DNA from: Chitinophagaceae bacterium
Lineage (GTDB): Bacteria > Bacteroidota > Bacteroidia > Chitinophagales > Chitinophagaceae
DNA length: 64,000 nt
NCBI GenBank assembly: GCA_016722465.1
Contig: JADKJC010000002.1
Location: 448,501-512,500 of the forward strand
Direction: 5' to 3'
Below are positions 30,154 through 40,867 of the stretch, piece after piece. The notes below the pieces were generated by a model. It worked only from the letters and a program-made list of their open reading frames with translations. It had not been told where the DNA came from and did no database searches. Both the position numbers and the translations under genes were made by a program. Positions within the stretch are counted from its first letter, which is position 1. Every line of letters begins with the position of its first letter.

Positions 30154-32211
30154 TTACGAGATTTTACTCCAGACTGTTTTCCCCTGCTGAAGTTTAAGGT
30201 GATTTTTTACCGGCAAATTTTCTGCCATTGTTAAATCCGGGTCATTGTCCAGTATATTATTCACCATATCTTTGGCTACCTCCAGCATCACTCTATCCTG
30301 TACAATACTGGCCAGTTTAAAGTTCAGCAAACCGCTCTGCCGGGTACCTTCAATATCGCCGGGGCCACGTATTTCAAGGTCTTTCTCTGCTATTTTAAAC
30401 CCATCATTGGTGGCGCACATTATATTGAGGCGTTCTCTTGCATCTTTGCTTACTTTGAGCCCTGTTAATAATATGCAAAAACTCTTTTCGCTGCCCCGCC
30501 CTACCCTACCCCGAAGCTGGTGCAACTGAGACAAACCAAATTTTTCTGCACTTTCAATTACCATCAATGAAGCATTCGGCACATTTACCCCCACTTCTAT
30601 CACCGTAGTGCTTACCATGATCTGCGTATCATTTTTTACAAAGCGTTGCATGTTGGTATCCTTCTGGTCTGACGGCTGCCGGCCATGTACCATGCTGATC
30701 CAGTATTTTGGTTCCGGGAAAAAAGACTTAATTTCTTCGTACCCCTTCATAAGGTTCTCGTAATCCATTTTTGATGATTCTTCAATGAGCGGATAAACGA
30801 TGTAAGCCTGCCGGCCTTTTGCAATTTCTTCTTTTACAAAATCCATCACCTGTGGCCGTTTGTTTTCAAAACGGTGAATGGTATGGATTGGTTGCCGGCC
30901 GGGTGGCAATTCATCAATCACGCTATAATCAAGATCACCATAAGCGGTAAGCGCCAGCGTACGTGGGATGGGCGTTGCCGTCATTACTAATATATGCGGC
31001 GGCAACACATTCTTTTTCCACAATGCTGCTCTTTGAGCAACACCAAATTTGTGCTGTTCATCCACCACGGCAAAACCTAAATTCTTAAACACTACCTTTT
31101 CTTCAATTACTGCATGTGTACCAATCAATATGTTCACGCTGCCATCCTCACAACCTTTCAATGTCTCTTTTCTTTCTTTTCCTTTAGATGAGCCCGTGAG
31201 CAATTTTACACAAACGGGCATTTCTTTTAATAAACTTTCCAGGCTGTTGAAATGCTGCTGGGCTAAAATTTCTGTTGGCGCCATCAGCACGCTTTGAAAA
31301 TGCTGGCCATCTTCCTGTCTTTCATTATCCATAGCGATCAGCATGCTAAGTAACGCTACAATGGTTTTCCCACTACCCACATCTCCCTGCAAGAGGCGGT
31401 TCATTTGCCTGCCGCTGCCCACATCCTTCCGGATTTCTTTTAATACTTTTTTTTGGGCATTGGTTAATTCAAAAGGAAGATAGTTTTCATAAAATCCGTT
31501 GAACCGGCTACCAACTTTATCAAAAGTAAAACCATGGCTGAAACGATGGCGTTCACTGCGCCGGAACCCCAAACGGAGTTGTGCAAAAAATAGTTCCTCA
31601 AACTTTATCCTGCGTACAGCGTGGCTATGCATTTCTTCTGAGGAAGGAAAATGAATATGACAAGATGCATCCCAACGGGAAATAAAACGATATTGTTTTA
31701 CAATCGATTCAGGCAAATTCTCCGGCAGGTCTTTAGGGGTAAGCAATTGCAGTAAGCCATAGGTAAGTTTTGCAATGCTTCTACCATTCAATCCTCTCAC
31801 TTTTAATTTTTCTGTGCAAGGATAAATAGGATCGAGAAAGCTTTTTCCGGTTGCTTTTTCAGGCGTATATATTTCCAGCTCAGGATGTACCATCTGAACT
31901 TTATTGTTAAAGAAAGTGACTTTACCAAATACCAGGTACTGCTGCCCGCTTTCCAGTATTCTCTGTACCGAATTAATTCCCTGGAACCAGGTAAGTTCAA
32001 TTTCCCCTGTGCCATCCTGCAAATATGCAACCAGTCGCTTGGCTTGTTTTTCACCCAATATTTCTGAATGCAACAGTTTGCCGGCTACCTGGGTATAATC
32101 ACTCGTATAATTCAGCTCTTTAATCTTATCTACTTTTGTTTTGTCCAGGTGGCGAAGCGGATAATGTTCCAGCAGATCTTTAAAAGTAAAAATGCCGAGT
32201 TCTTTTTTCAA
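30154..32211 (-). CDS. recG: ATP-dependent DNA helicase RecG
   Basis: A branch-migrating helicase that rescues stalled forks. Visible are the wedge/OB region, Walker A GDVGSGKT, the DEQH box in VVDEQHKFGVAQR, TATPIPRTLA, and QLHQLRGRVGRG; the C-terminus has GPGDIEGTRQSG. The first standard start is a TTG at 32209-32211, but homologous sequence continues upstream: ...SPVEYIKGVGPQRADLL precedes it in frame. That frame is open only to 32292, where a TAA precedes ATT TCT ATC. So the true start is probably a non-standard codon (ATT at 32290-32292 or ATC at 32284-32286), or an indel hides an ATG. Confidence 0.95.
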   Translation of the reverse strand: MKKELGIFTFKDLLEHYPLRHLDKTKVDKIKELNYTSDYTQVAGKLLHSEILGEKQAKRLVAYLQDGTGEIELTWFQGINSVQRILESGQQYLVFGKVTFFNNKVQMVHPELEIYTPEKATGKSFLDPIYPCTEKLKVRGLNGRSIAKLTYGLLQLLTPKDLPENLPESIVKQYRFISRWDASCHIHFPSSEEMHSHAVRRIKFEELFFAQLRLGFRRSERHRFSHGFTFDKVGSRFNGFYENYLPFELTNAQKKVLKEIRKDVGSGRQMNRLLQGDVGSGKTIVALLSMLIAMDNERQEDGQHFQSVLMAPTEILAQQHFNSLESLLKEMPVCVKLLTGSSKGKERKETLKGCEDGSVNILIGTHAVIEEKVVFKNLGFAVVDEQHKFGVAQRAALWKKNVLPPHILVMTATPIPRTLALTAYGDLDYSVIDELPPGRQPIHTIHRFENKRPQVMDFVKEEIAKGRQAYIVYPLIEESSKMDYENLMKGYEEIKSFFPEPKYWISMVHGRQPSDQKDTNMQRFVKNDTQIMVSTTVIEVGVNVPNASLMVIESAEKFGLSQLHQLRGRVGRGSEKSFCILLTGLKVSKDARERLNIMCATNDGFKIAEKDLEIRGPGDIEGTRQSGLLNFKLASIVQDRVMLEVAKDMVNNILDNDPDLTMAENLPVKNHLKLQQGKTVWSKIS

Positions 32212-32362
32212 CAGGTCAGCCCTTTGCGGGCCAACACCTTTAATGTATTCAACAGGACTTTGTAATATGTTGGAAGGATTGCTGATAGAAATTTATTTTT
32301 ACAAATATAAACCGCAGCAATGTAATTCAATATTTAGCATAGTTGGGCAGGCGCTGTTGTAA

Positions 32363-32413
32363 AGGAAGTCAAGTTGAAAATAAGGAAGTCGAGTTTTAAA
32401 AACTTGACTTCCT
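32363..32413 (-). terminator. Nested repeat hairpin between fmt and recG
   Basis: AGGAAGTCAAGTT (32363-32375) is the exact reverse complement of AACTTGACTTCCT (32401-32413). A near-identical third copy, AGGAAGTCGAGTTTT at 32383-32397, can pair with the same right arm. The site lies 14 bp past the fmt stop. Two mutually exclusive hairpins are possible; a terminator role is the simplest reading. Confidence 0.5.
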
Positions 32414-32426
32414 GAGAAATGGGCTA

Positions 32427-33386
32427 TTAAAATTTATATCCCCGTAAAAAATCTTCTGTCAACATTCGTTTCTTTCCTTCCATCTGCAGTTCTTTCACCA
32501 GCAGGTAACCATCAGCACAGGCAAATTTTAAAAATGTTTTACCATCTGTTTCGTAGTTGCCAGCTTCTCTTTTTACAGCAGCTGTTTCTTTTTCACTCTT
32601 ATAAATTTTCAGCATCTTTCCATTTAATGAAGTAAATGCCCCGGGAAAAGGAGAAAGCCCACGAATTAAATTATGTACTTCTTCAACAGGTTTATTGAAA
32701 TCTATTTTACAGGTTTCCGTAAAAATCTTAGGAGCATGTTTAAGTGAATTGTCAATAGTGAATTGTAAATGACTGTTTAAACCTCCAGGCTCATTTATTG
32801 ACAATTCCCTATTCACTATCGACGCCTGTGGTCTTTCTTCCAATGATCCGTCTGCCAATCCTTTTACGGTTGTTACCAATAAATTGGCACCAAGCTCTTT
32901 CATCCTATCATGCACTTCCCCGGCAGTTTCATTTTCACCAATTGAAAAACCTTCCTGCAATAAAATATCACCTGTATCAATTTCATGTTTTAATTTAAAT
33001 GTAGTCACACCGGTTTCTTTTTCTCCATTGATAACTGCCCAGTTGATTGGAGCAGCGCCACGGTATTGCGGCAATAAACTTCCATGTAAATTGACTGAAC
33101 CCATTGGCGGCATATTCCAAACCACTTCCGGCAACATGCGGAATGCCACTACAATTTGCAAGTCTGCATTCAACGATTTTAATTCCGCTAAAAATTCAGG
33201 GTTCTTTAGTTTTTCCGGTTGGAGGATGTACAAATTATTTTCAACCGCATATTTTTTTACAGCACTTTGCTGCAATATCATTCCACGGCCTGCTGGTTTA
33301 TCCGGTGCTGTGATCACGCCCACAATATTGCATCCTGCTTTTACCAGTGCATCCAGCGATGCCACTGCAAATTCAGGTGTACCCAT
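32427..33386 (-). CDS. fmt: Methionyl-tRNA formyltransferase
   Basis: Formylates initiator Met-tRNA using 10-formyl-THF. Visible motifs are MGTPEFAVASLDAL, HGSLLPQYRGAAPINWA (catalytic His region) and KLKHEIDTGDIL (catalytic Asp), with the C-terminal OB-like tRNA-binding domain after ~205. The ATG at 33386 gives a protein lacking the first beta strand: the conserved LRIVF segment lies directly upstream in frame but has no start. Another ATG at 33421-33423 is one frame off. Deleting one G after it yields MEKRLTSLRIVFMGTPEF, exactly as expected. So the real start is probably ~33423 with a one-base insertion near 33415-33420. Confidence 0.94.
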   Translation of the reverse strand: MGTPEFAVASLDALVKAGCNIVGVITAPDKPAGRGMILQQSAVKKYAVENNLYILQPEKLKNPEFLAELKSLNADLQIVVAFRMLPEVVWNMPPMGSVNLHGSLLPQYRGAAPINWAVINGEKETGVTTFKLKHEIDTGDILLQEGFSIGENETAGEVHDRMKELGANLLVTTVKGLADGSLEERPQASIVNRELSINEPGGLNSHLQFTIDNSLKHAPKIFTETCKIDFNKPVEEVHNLIRGLSPFPGAFTSLNGKMLKIYKSEKETAAVKREAGNYETDGKTFLKFACADGYLLVKELQMEGKKRMLTEDFLRGYKF

Positions 33387-33482
33387 AAAAACGATCCGCA
33401 GGCTCGTTAGTCTTTTCCTCCATCCAATGCCGGGTTTTATTAACTGACCGGCTGCGAAGATAATTGAAGAACGAAACTTTCT

Positions 33483-35730
33483 TTAAGGCTTTTGAAATGC
33501 AACCTTCATGGTTTGCTGGTTTTGTCCGGACATATTCACTTCCAATTGGTAAAGACCTTCACTGAGCGGAGTGAACCTCAATTGCACTGCTGCAACCGCC
33601 GCCATTGAATAAAGGTTGATTCATACAACACTTTCCCCGGTTATCAACCAGGCGTAAAACATACAACCCGCAGCGTTTTAGTCTATCCCAGGGTAATCCT
33701 TTGCAATTAACAGGATTGGGAAAAACATATATCTGCTTTATCAGGCAATACCACCACTTTCTGTTTGCTGTAAGAGACCACTCCTTTATTTACACATTTG
33801 ATACGGTAAAAATAGATGCCCGGCAGTGGCTTGATATCAAGCCATTCGCTTGCAGCACTTGCCGCGGTTCCAATTTCAGCAAACAACATATTATCGGTTG
33901 ACCGCTCTATTTCATAACTGGCAATAGAAAGAGTGTCAATCATTTTCCAGCTGAATCAGTACATCTTCATTGATCCGGTGCCCCGCTATTTGTGTAAAGC
34001 GGTTGATGGTTTTAAAAATAATGCTAAAGTACGATTGGTATCTGCCGGCAATTGATGTTACAGCAAATTCATAAACCGATGTATCGCAAAATGAAGGGCT
34101 GTTTGGCTTTTCAAAAATTATCTTCCAAAAAGCGCAGGTGCTTTCCGGCAATTCCATTTTATCAAAAACAAATTCAAGTATATATTTCTTTTGTTTCATT
34201 TTACTCATGTGATAAAAAACAGTGTCCGTAATTTTCACTCGGCAAAATTGCCCAGTTTTTTCATGTCAGCATGGTCAGCCCCGTTGTTGCTGTTTTCATC
34301 AAAGCTGATGAGTGCACCATCATTGATGGAAAAGCTGCCATCTGCATTTTCTGAAATCAATGTTGTTTGCAACTGCCGTACTGGCCGGAAAAAGCTATTG
34401 CTGCTTTCTGTGGATTTGTCATTTTCTTCCATACGAATAGCAGTAGCTGCACCTGCATAATTAATTACAAATGCAGCGCCCGATTGTATATCACCACTGT
34501 TATCAAATGCTGCCAGCTGTTAAAACAGTCCTGTCATACACTGGTTTTCCTGCAGCAATGCTGGCTGCAGCATTATAACTCATCCCCACAAATATGAAAA
34601 TTTACAGCAGCCGGATAAGGATTGCCCACTACCCTGAAAGTGGAACCGCCACTTACAAAAGCTGCACCTAACGGCTGGTTTAGTATTCCTATATTGATTT
34701 TTCCTTTTGGCCTTAACACAGTGGGGCTGGTTACGGCAGCCGTTGCCTGCGACAACTGTGTACCCCTGTCACCACGTACAAAAAGCATATAGCCCGGCTG
34801 ATCAGTGATGATGCCGCTGTTGGCAACACTGCCATCATTTGTAGCCGTTGGCACTCCATTCCACCCTGTGCCGTTTAGATAGCGTATGGAGGTATTGCCA
34901 TTGATGCCCTGATCATACCCGCCAGTAGCTGGCAAACCAAAAGTAACATGTGTTCCATACCCGGGCTCAGGATTTGCAATTGCATTGATATTGATAACCC
35001 TTGGTTTACCATCCTGCCAGGCATCGCTGATTTTTAAATTATTGGCTGCAGTAACCGGCGCCGTGAGCAAACGCCATGCCCTCCTGCCGGGAATGTACCT
35101 TTCTATTACAAATTTGCCATTGCTGCCGTATAAAAAATTGCTGCCCACCTCCCCCACCCTGGCCGTTTTGCTGCTGTTGCTCCGCAGTACCAGTTCGTCG
35201 TTGAGTGTAACGGTACCGGATACAGGCTCTATGGCGTCATATACGTAAAGCCTGTTTTGGAGGGTAGTAGTGCTGTTGTTGATCACTAAACTTTTCAATG
35301 CATTACTTGCTGCATCGGTGCTTTGATCAAACTGAATGCTGCTGCTGTTACCATTTAATGTAAGCATGGCACCGAGCAGAACCATTCAGAAACCCGGGCC
35401 TGTAATCCGCCGCCATTTATTAAATGAAAACTTCCGAGGCTGAATATTTTCCAGGATTCAGTTGCAAAGTGTTGTTGATGGTGGAGTTGGAAAGCAGCAC
35501 CGCATTATTATCAGCGGTCAGGTTATCGGTGTTGCCGCTGCCTGAAATATTTTGTGCAACAGTTCCGTTGATTGTAAGTACGCCATTGTTATAAATTTTA
35601 CCGTTGTTGATTAAATCTTCCTGTAATGTAAAAAGTGTACCAGGCACTACGGAGAGGGAATCGCCGGGGCAATATATAATTGCCCAACGAGTTTTACAGG
35701 CAACAACAATAAGATAAAAAAGTAATTCAT
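33483..35730 (-). pseudogene. T9SS type A cargo protein gene, multiply frameshifted
   Basis: A minus-strand gene starting at the ATG at 35728-35730 (signal peptide MNYFFILLLLPVKLVGQ) and ending with a type A sorting tail (FPNPVN..., LSEGLYQLEVNMSGQNQQT, MKVAFQKP stop at 33483). Between these, homologous-looking pieces sit in alternating frames. I count at least eight breaks, for example at the G4 run 35666-35669, and near 35443, 35400, 34597, 34520, 34238, 33940, 33720 and 33605. The pieces include NNTLQLNPGKYS, RRAWRLLTAP, FRVVGNPYPAAVNF and YEIERSTDNMLFAEIG, a common Bacteroidota surface-protein layout. Density of lesions is far higher than elsewhere in the window, so either real decay or local low-quality assembly. 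It begins 11 bp after the fibre gene ends. Confidence 0.72.
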
Positions 35731-35741
35731 AATTATTGTTT

Positions 35742-38094
35742 TTAGTTCATAGGAATAGCAGTTAACTGGTTTTCTGACCAAAAATTACTGCCAAGTCCAT
35801 CTAAAGAAAAACCAGCAGGTTGCCCTCCTGTATTCGACATAAGCCCCCATACATAATAGCGTTTAGTTCCGCCGCTGGTATTGTTGATAATATTTTGCCC
35901 GTTAATTACGGCAAAGGGTGAAGGGTAGCCAATTGAGCCACTCATCAAACCAGAACCAATAATATCGCCGGTGGGTATATTAGCAACATTTGAACTGCTG
36001 AAAAAAGTACGCACCCACATACTCTGCCCCGCTAGCATTGCGCCACCACTACCTCCCTCAATATAAGCATTGGCATAAGCGGCACCCATTGCAGTAGTGA
36101 GGTTTACCCGCCACTCGGAAAACGCCCAGTACGGCAGAAGTGATGGCAGTACTGTTTACCCAACTTGCCACACCATTGGCATCGCTGCTTAATATCCTGC
36201 CGGCTGCCTGTGTTCCATCTGCAATTTTTATTTTGCCGGTATTGGTATTCATGGTAAAACTCCAGCCGGAGCCTGCACCATAAAAGCCTGTTGTATTATC
36301 TGTTTCGTTACCAATAAAAGCCTGGAGGGCAGCATTATCATTACGGTTGAGCCAGATGCCGGCACTGTTAGATGCATCTCCTCCGCTGCGGATACGCATG
36401 CGGTTGTTTACATCTAAAATATAGCCAGGGTTGGTATTGCCGATACCTATATTACCATCGCCCTGCACCCTCATACGCTCTGTAAAATTGGTGCTGCTGC
36501 CAAAACCAAAACCAATATTATCCACTACATCAGCAGCATATAACTGTAGCAGTCCTCCTTGTATGCCTATCCCATAATGGTTATTTTCATCACTGCCCCA
36601 TAAGGTGATTTTGTTACCTGCATTACTGGCAAAAGAAAGTGGACTAATGGGTGTGTTTGTACCAATACCTACATTGCCGGTATTATTATTGTAAATATCA
36701 TTGCCGTTTGACGACCAGAATTGAGGCCAAAAAATGGAAGGGTCCTGCCAATTGGCTATTCCTGACAAATCAGACGCCAATACTTTTCCAGCACCTTCAG
36801 TACCGTTTACAAATTGAAAAAAGCCTCCCTGCACACTAACGTTACCAACTACATTCAATGTAGCATTTGGCGTAACTGTTCCTATGCCTACGTTCCCATT
36901 CCTTAAAATAGTCATGGCATTGGACCTTGCATATGAAGCACTGCCGTTACCAACCTGGAATATTCTATCCTGGCTTATATCATCAAACGGATCATTAAAC
37001 ATGCCTACAACTGTGCCGCCTGGTGAATTCACAATATTGCTATAACCAAATGCAGATGAGAACTCTCCACTAGCGTAGTTATTCATGCCAATGGCCACAG
37101 TACCCTGCCTTAATGCAGTGGAATTAAACCCTGCTGCAAATGAAAAAATTTCACCTGCTTTGTTGCCAAAACCGATGGTGGTGGTATAAACACCATTGGG
37201 TTGGTTATAATTTCCCAATGCGATGTTGCCATAAGATCCGGTTAGCAAATTGCCACTGCCTATTACAATGCCGGAATCATTCACCAGGTTATTTTTTCCA
37301 ATAGCTAAAGTGTAGTTACCTGAGGTAATATTGTTTTGTCCAAAGCTGGTATTATAATTACCATAAGCCTGGTTTCCATAACCCATAGAAAAATTTGCAA
37401 ATCCATAGCTTTTATTGTTGAGTCCAAAAACTGCGGAGCCGCCACCTGTTGATTCATTTTGCAATCCCATTACCACATCTCCCTGTCCTTTTGCTTTACT
37501 ATTGTATCCTGCAGCAAAGGAATAAATACCAATACTGTCCCTATCCCAAATTTTGTTGTCGTAAGTGCCGGGAGGGTTGCCCAAAAAACTGCCATCATCC
37601 ACCACCCCAACCCTAAAGGCAGCCCGCTGAGGATACCACATCATGCGTACACCAGAACCCTGCACTGGTGGCAGATCTGTTATACCTGATATATTAAAAG
37701 TGGAAGAGCCAAAGAGTACAGCACTGTCTGCAACATGCAGCCGTGCCAATGGTGTATTGGTACCTATGCCCACCCTGCCTGTGTTGCCATTATAAATATT
37801 GTTGCCATTCTTTATCCAGTTGCCATCATCACTCCCCATTTTTTTCCAAGAAATGCCTGTCCAGAACATATATGCGCTGCTGTCGGTATCAAATACAATC
37901 AATCCATTGGCAGTGGGAGCAGGAGCTATGGCAATACGTTGCAGTGCTGTCATCCTGGGCAGTAACACTCCCTTGCTGGTGCTGTTGATTTGAAAATAGG
38001 CATTGGGATGGGGCGTGGTGATGCCGAGACCAATCTGGGCACTAAGGTTTAATGATAAAATGGTAGTAACAACAATTGACAATATCTTTTTCAT
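35742..38094 (-). CDS. Fibre-like surface protein with YadA-head-type repeats, one frame break
   Basis: A secreted protein of about 784 residues. The start is the ATG at 38092-38094 ([20 protein letters not shown] signal peptide). An N-terminal segment ([34 protein letters not shown]) is shared with tail-fibre-like proteins of Bacteroidota. Residues ~190-360 hold repeated AxGxxN/SxG units ([25 protein letters not shown]) like the left-handed YadA head. Further [12 protein letters not shown] blocks follow. The frame shifts within CCCGCC at 36107-36112; afterwards [19 protein letters not shown] continues to [14 protein letters not shown]. Trimeric fibre is an inference from the repeat type. It lies head-to-head with a TPR sensor kinase. 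Confidence 0.78.
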
Positions 38095-38275
38095 ACAACT
38101 TTTATTAATCATTATTATTTAACCTGAATAAAGGATATTGAACGATAGAACAAATATTGAACAAGTCTGTATTATTGCCTCTCCCCCGAAAGGTGTATTT
38201 TTTTTGTTTCGGAAACACAGCATTTTTGTTTTACAAACTATGTTTACTTTCAATGGTCAATTACTATTTACAGGT

Positions 38276-40240
38276 ATGAAAAGACTACGATTATCAATAC
38301 TTGTGCTGTCAACAATTGCTGCTTGTATAGCCAATGCACAGGATAAATCAAAGGAGGATAGCCTTTGGAAGCTGCTGCAAAAAAGTAGTACTGATACCAA
38401 TAGAGTATTGCTGCTGCTGCAATACGGAGAGCTTTTTGAAACCGGCAATACTGATACGGCAATGTTTTATTATAAACAGGCAAAGGCGTTGGCAGAACAA
38501 TTGCAATACAAAAAAGGCCTGTCTGCATATACCAGTTACTCAATAGTGATTTTAAACAACCAGGGAAAATTCCGAGAAGCGCTGGAACTATGTAAAGAAA
38601 ATATACAACGATGGGAAGGCACTGGTAATAAACAGGAAATGGCTGCTGCATACATCAATGTGGGCAGCGAATGGCAATACCTGAGTGATCTGGAAACTGC
38701 GGCTGATAGCTATATCAAAGCGCTGCAATATGCTGAGCAAATCAATCACCAGAATTACCAGCGAGTGGCCAATAACAACCTTGCTTCTGTTTTCAACAGC
38801 CTTCAGCAATATGACAAAGGTTTGTATTATGCACTAAAAGCATTGCAGATTGCACAGGCATTAAAAAATGAGTATGCCATCGCATCTTCCCTCATCAACA
38901 TTGCCACATCAGAAACCAGTCTTAAAAAAAATGATTCAGCTTTGTTACATTTTAAACAGGTGGAAATGCTTGGTGAATCAATGCAAGACGATATCATCAG
39001 GATGGATGGATGGCTGGGACAGGCGGATAATTTTAAAGCCCTGCAAAAATGGGCAGAAGCAGAAAAGCTTTATAAAAACACGATAACACTTGCTAAAAAA
39101 TCTGAAGCGCAGGAATATATTTTGTATGGATGCATGGGCATCAGTGATCTGCTGCTGAAAACCAAGCAATATGCTGCTGCAGAAACCTATATCACCCCCA
39201 GTATACCGCTGGCACTGTCGCTGGGCACCAGGCTGGAACTGAAAGACCTTTACCTGAGGGCATCTGAACTCAATGAAGCCATTGGCAATGCTGGAGCAGC
39301 ATTAACCTGGCATAAAAAATTTGTGCTGCTCAACGATTCACTCATTAATGAAAAAAGCACAGCCAACATCAACCTGCAGGAAATAAAATACGAAACTTCA
39401 AAAAAACAAACACAGATAAAAGAACTGGAAACTGAAAAAAAAGTGCAGGCACTTACGATAAAACAAAAAAATATTTTTAACTGGGTAATGGCAGGCAGTG
39501 CATTGCTTATGCTGCTGTTTGCAATACTGGGCATAAGAAATCATAAACAAAAACAGTTGTTGCAACTGCAACGCATAACTGAATTGGAAAAGGAAAAACA
39601 ATTGCTGGCCACTGAAGCTGTACTAAAGGGCCAGGAAGAGGAACGGACCCGTCTTGCCAAAGATTTACATGATGGGCTTGGCGGCATGTTATCAGGAGTA
39701 AAATTTTCGTTTAATAATATGAGAGACAATCTTATTATGACGCCGGAAAACCTGCAGGCTTTTCAGCGGGGGCTGGATATGCTGGACAGTTCCATCACTG
39801 AATTAAGAAGGGTGGCACACAGCATGATGCCCGAAGCACTGATGAAGTTTGGCCTGAATGCTGCATTGAAAGATTTTTGCACCGGCATCAACAGCAGCGG
39901 TGTGATAAAAGTGGTATACCAATCTTATGGCATCGATGATTTAAAAATTGACCAGGCAGCCAGTGTCACCATCTACCGCATCGTACAGGAATTGCTGAAT
40001 AATGTGATTAAACATGCCGCTGCTACCAAGGCTATAGTGCAGGTGAATAAAGAAGCTGATAAATTATTGATAACGGTTGAGGATGATGGTAAAGGCTTTG
40101 ATACAGTTTTGCTGAAAGAATCGAAAGGCATTGGCTGGACAAATATCCAGAACAGGCTGGATTATCTGAATGCAAAACTCGATTTGCAATCTGCCCCGGG
40201 AGTTAATGGCACTTCAGTAAATATTGAAATTGATATATGA
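38276..40240 (+). CDS. TPR-containing sensor histidine kinase (HisKA_3)
   Basis: A 654-residue membrane kinase. The start is taken as the ATG at 38276 (MKRLRLSILVL), giving a clean signal peptide ending ANAQ; the frame also reaches upstream to 38138. A periplasmic TPR array (~30-370) is followed by a coiled coil, one membrane helix (NWVMAGSALLMLLFAILGI), another coil, the HisKA_3 dimerisation domain with phosphoacceptor H465 in AKDLHDGLGG, and an HATPase domain with VQELLNNVIKHA and EDDGKGF. The stop overlaps the next gene by 4 bp, so it should phosphorylate that regulator. It is a close paralogue of the kinase at 49533. Confidence 0.92.
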   Translation: MKRLRLSILVLSTIAACIANAQDKSKEDSLWKLLQKSSTDTNRVLLLLQYGELFETGNTDTAMFYYKQAKALAEQLQYKKGLSAYTSYSIVILNNQGKFREALELCKENIQRWEGTGNKQEMAAAYINVGSEWQYLSDLETAADSYIKALQYAEQINHQNYQRVANNNLASVFNSLQQYDKGLYYALKALQIAQALKNEYAIASSLINIATSETSLKKNDSALLHFKQVEMLGESMQDDIIRMDGWLGQADNFKALQKWAEAEKLYKNTITLAKKSEAQEYILYGCMGISDLLLKTKQYAAAETYITPSIPLALSLGTRLELKDLYLRASELNEAIGNAGAALTWHKKFVLLNDSLINEKSTANINLQEIKYETSKKQTQIKELETEKKVQALTIKQKNIFNWVMAGSALLMLLFAILGIRNHKQKQLLQLQRITELEKEKQLLATEAVLKGQEEERTRLAKDLHDGLGGMLSGVKFSFNNMRDNLIMTPENLQAFQRGLDMLDSSITELRRVAHSMMPEALMKFGLNAALKDFCTGINSSGVIKVVYQSYGIDDLKIDQAASVTIYRIVQELLNNVIKHAAATKAIVQVNKEADKLLITVEDDGKGFDTVLLKESKGIGWTNIQNRLDYLNAKLDLQSAPGVNGTSVNIEIDI

Positions 40241-40857
40241 CCAGGATTACAGTTTTTATTGTTGACGATCATTATATGGTTATCGAAGGCATCCGCACAT
40301 TGCTGCACGGGGAAAAAGATATTGAACTGATTGGCCATGCGGCCAATGCAAGTTCCTGCCTGTCGTTTTTGCAAAGCAATCAGCCAGATGTAATATTGAT
40401 GGACATCAGCATGCCTGATAAAAGTGGTGTTGATCTGTGTAAAGAGGTGAGGTCTGCATATCCTTCCGTTTTTGTAATTGGCCTCAGCACTTTCAATCAA
40501 TTTACATTTATTGATGCCATGATGGAGAACGGCGCTAGTGGTTATTTATTAAAAAATGCTGACAAGGAAGAAATCATTGAGGCAATTCATACTGTTGCAA
40601 AAGGAAAAACATATTTAAGTGACGAAGCAGCAAGCACGTTAAAAAATGCTGCACATGAAGATTCACCGGTACTTACCAGGAGAGAGAATGAAGTGCTGCG
40701 GCTGATTGCAGAAGGACTCAGCAATCCGAAAATTGCTGAGAAACTTTTTTTAAGTTTAAGTACAGTTGACACCCACCGCAAAAGCCTGATGCGTAAATTA
40801 AATATCAAGAATACGGCCCTGCTGATACGGTATGCAATGGAAAATAATATTATTTAA
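40237..40857 (+). CDS. NarL/LuxR-type response regulator
   Basis: A 206-residue DNA-binding regulator. The receiver domain has D10/D11 and phosphoacceptor D56 (VILMDISMP). The C-terminal LuxR-type helix-turn-helix is LTRRENEVLRLIAEGLSNPKIAEKLFLSLSTVDTHR, split here only by my reading: residues ~145-180. It is translationally coupled to the kinase through ATGA. It ends 10 bp from the convergent secreted-protein gene. Very similar to the regulator at 51570, sharing VFI-DDHYMVIEGIR and the GHAxNAxSCL segment. Confidence 0.94.
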   Translation: MTRITVFIVDDHYMVIEGIRTLLHGEKDIELIGHAANASSCLSFLQSNQPDVILMDISMPDKSGVDLCKEVRSAYPSVFVIGLSTFNQFTFIDAMMENGASGYLLKNADKEEIIEAIHTVAKGKTYLSDEAASTLKNAAHEDSPVLTRRENEVLRLIAEGLSNPKIAEKLFLSLSTVDTHRKSLMRKLNIKNTALLIRYAMENNII

Positions 40858-40867
40858 CAGCAACCGC

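Noticed and set aside
38121..38136. Degenerate copy of the 18-bp motif before the first fibre gene
   Set aside because: ACC-TGAATAA-AGGAT resembles it but is two bases shorter in spacing; not counted as a site.
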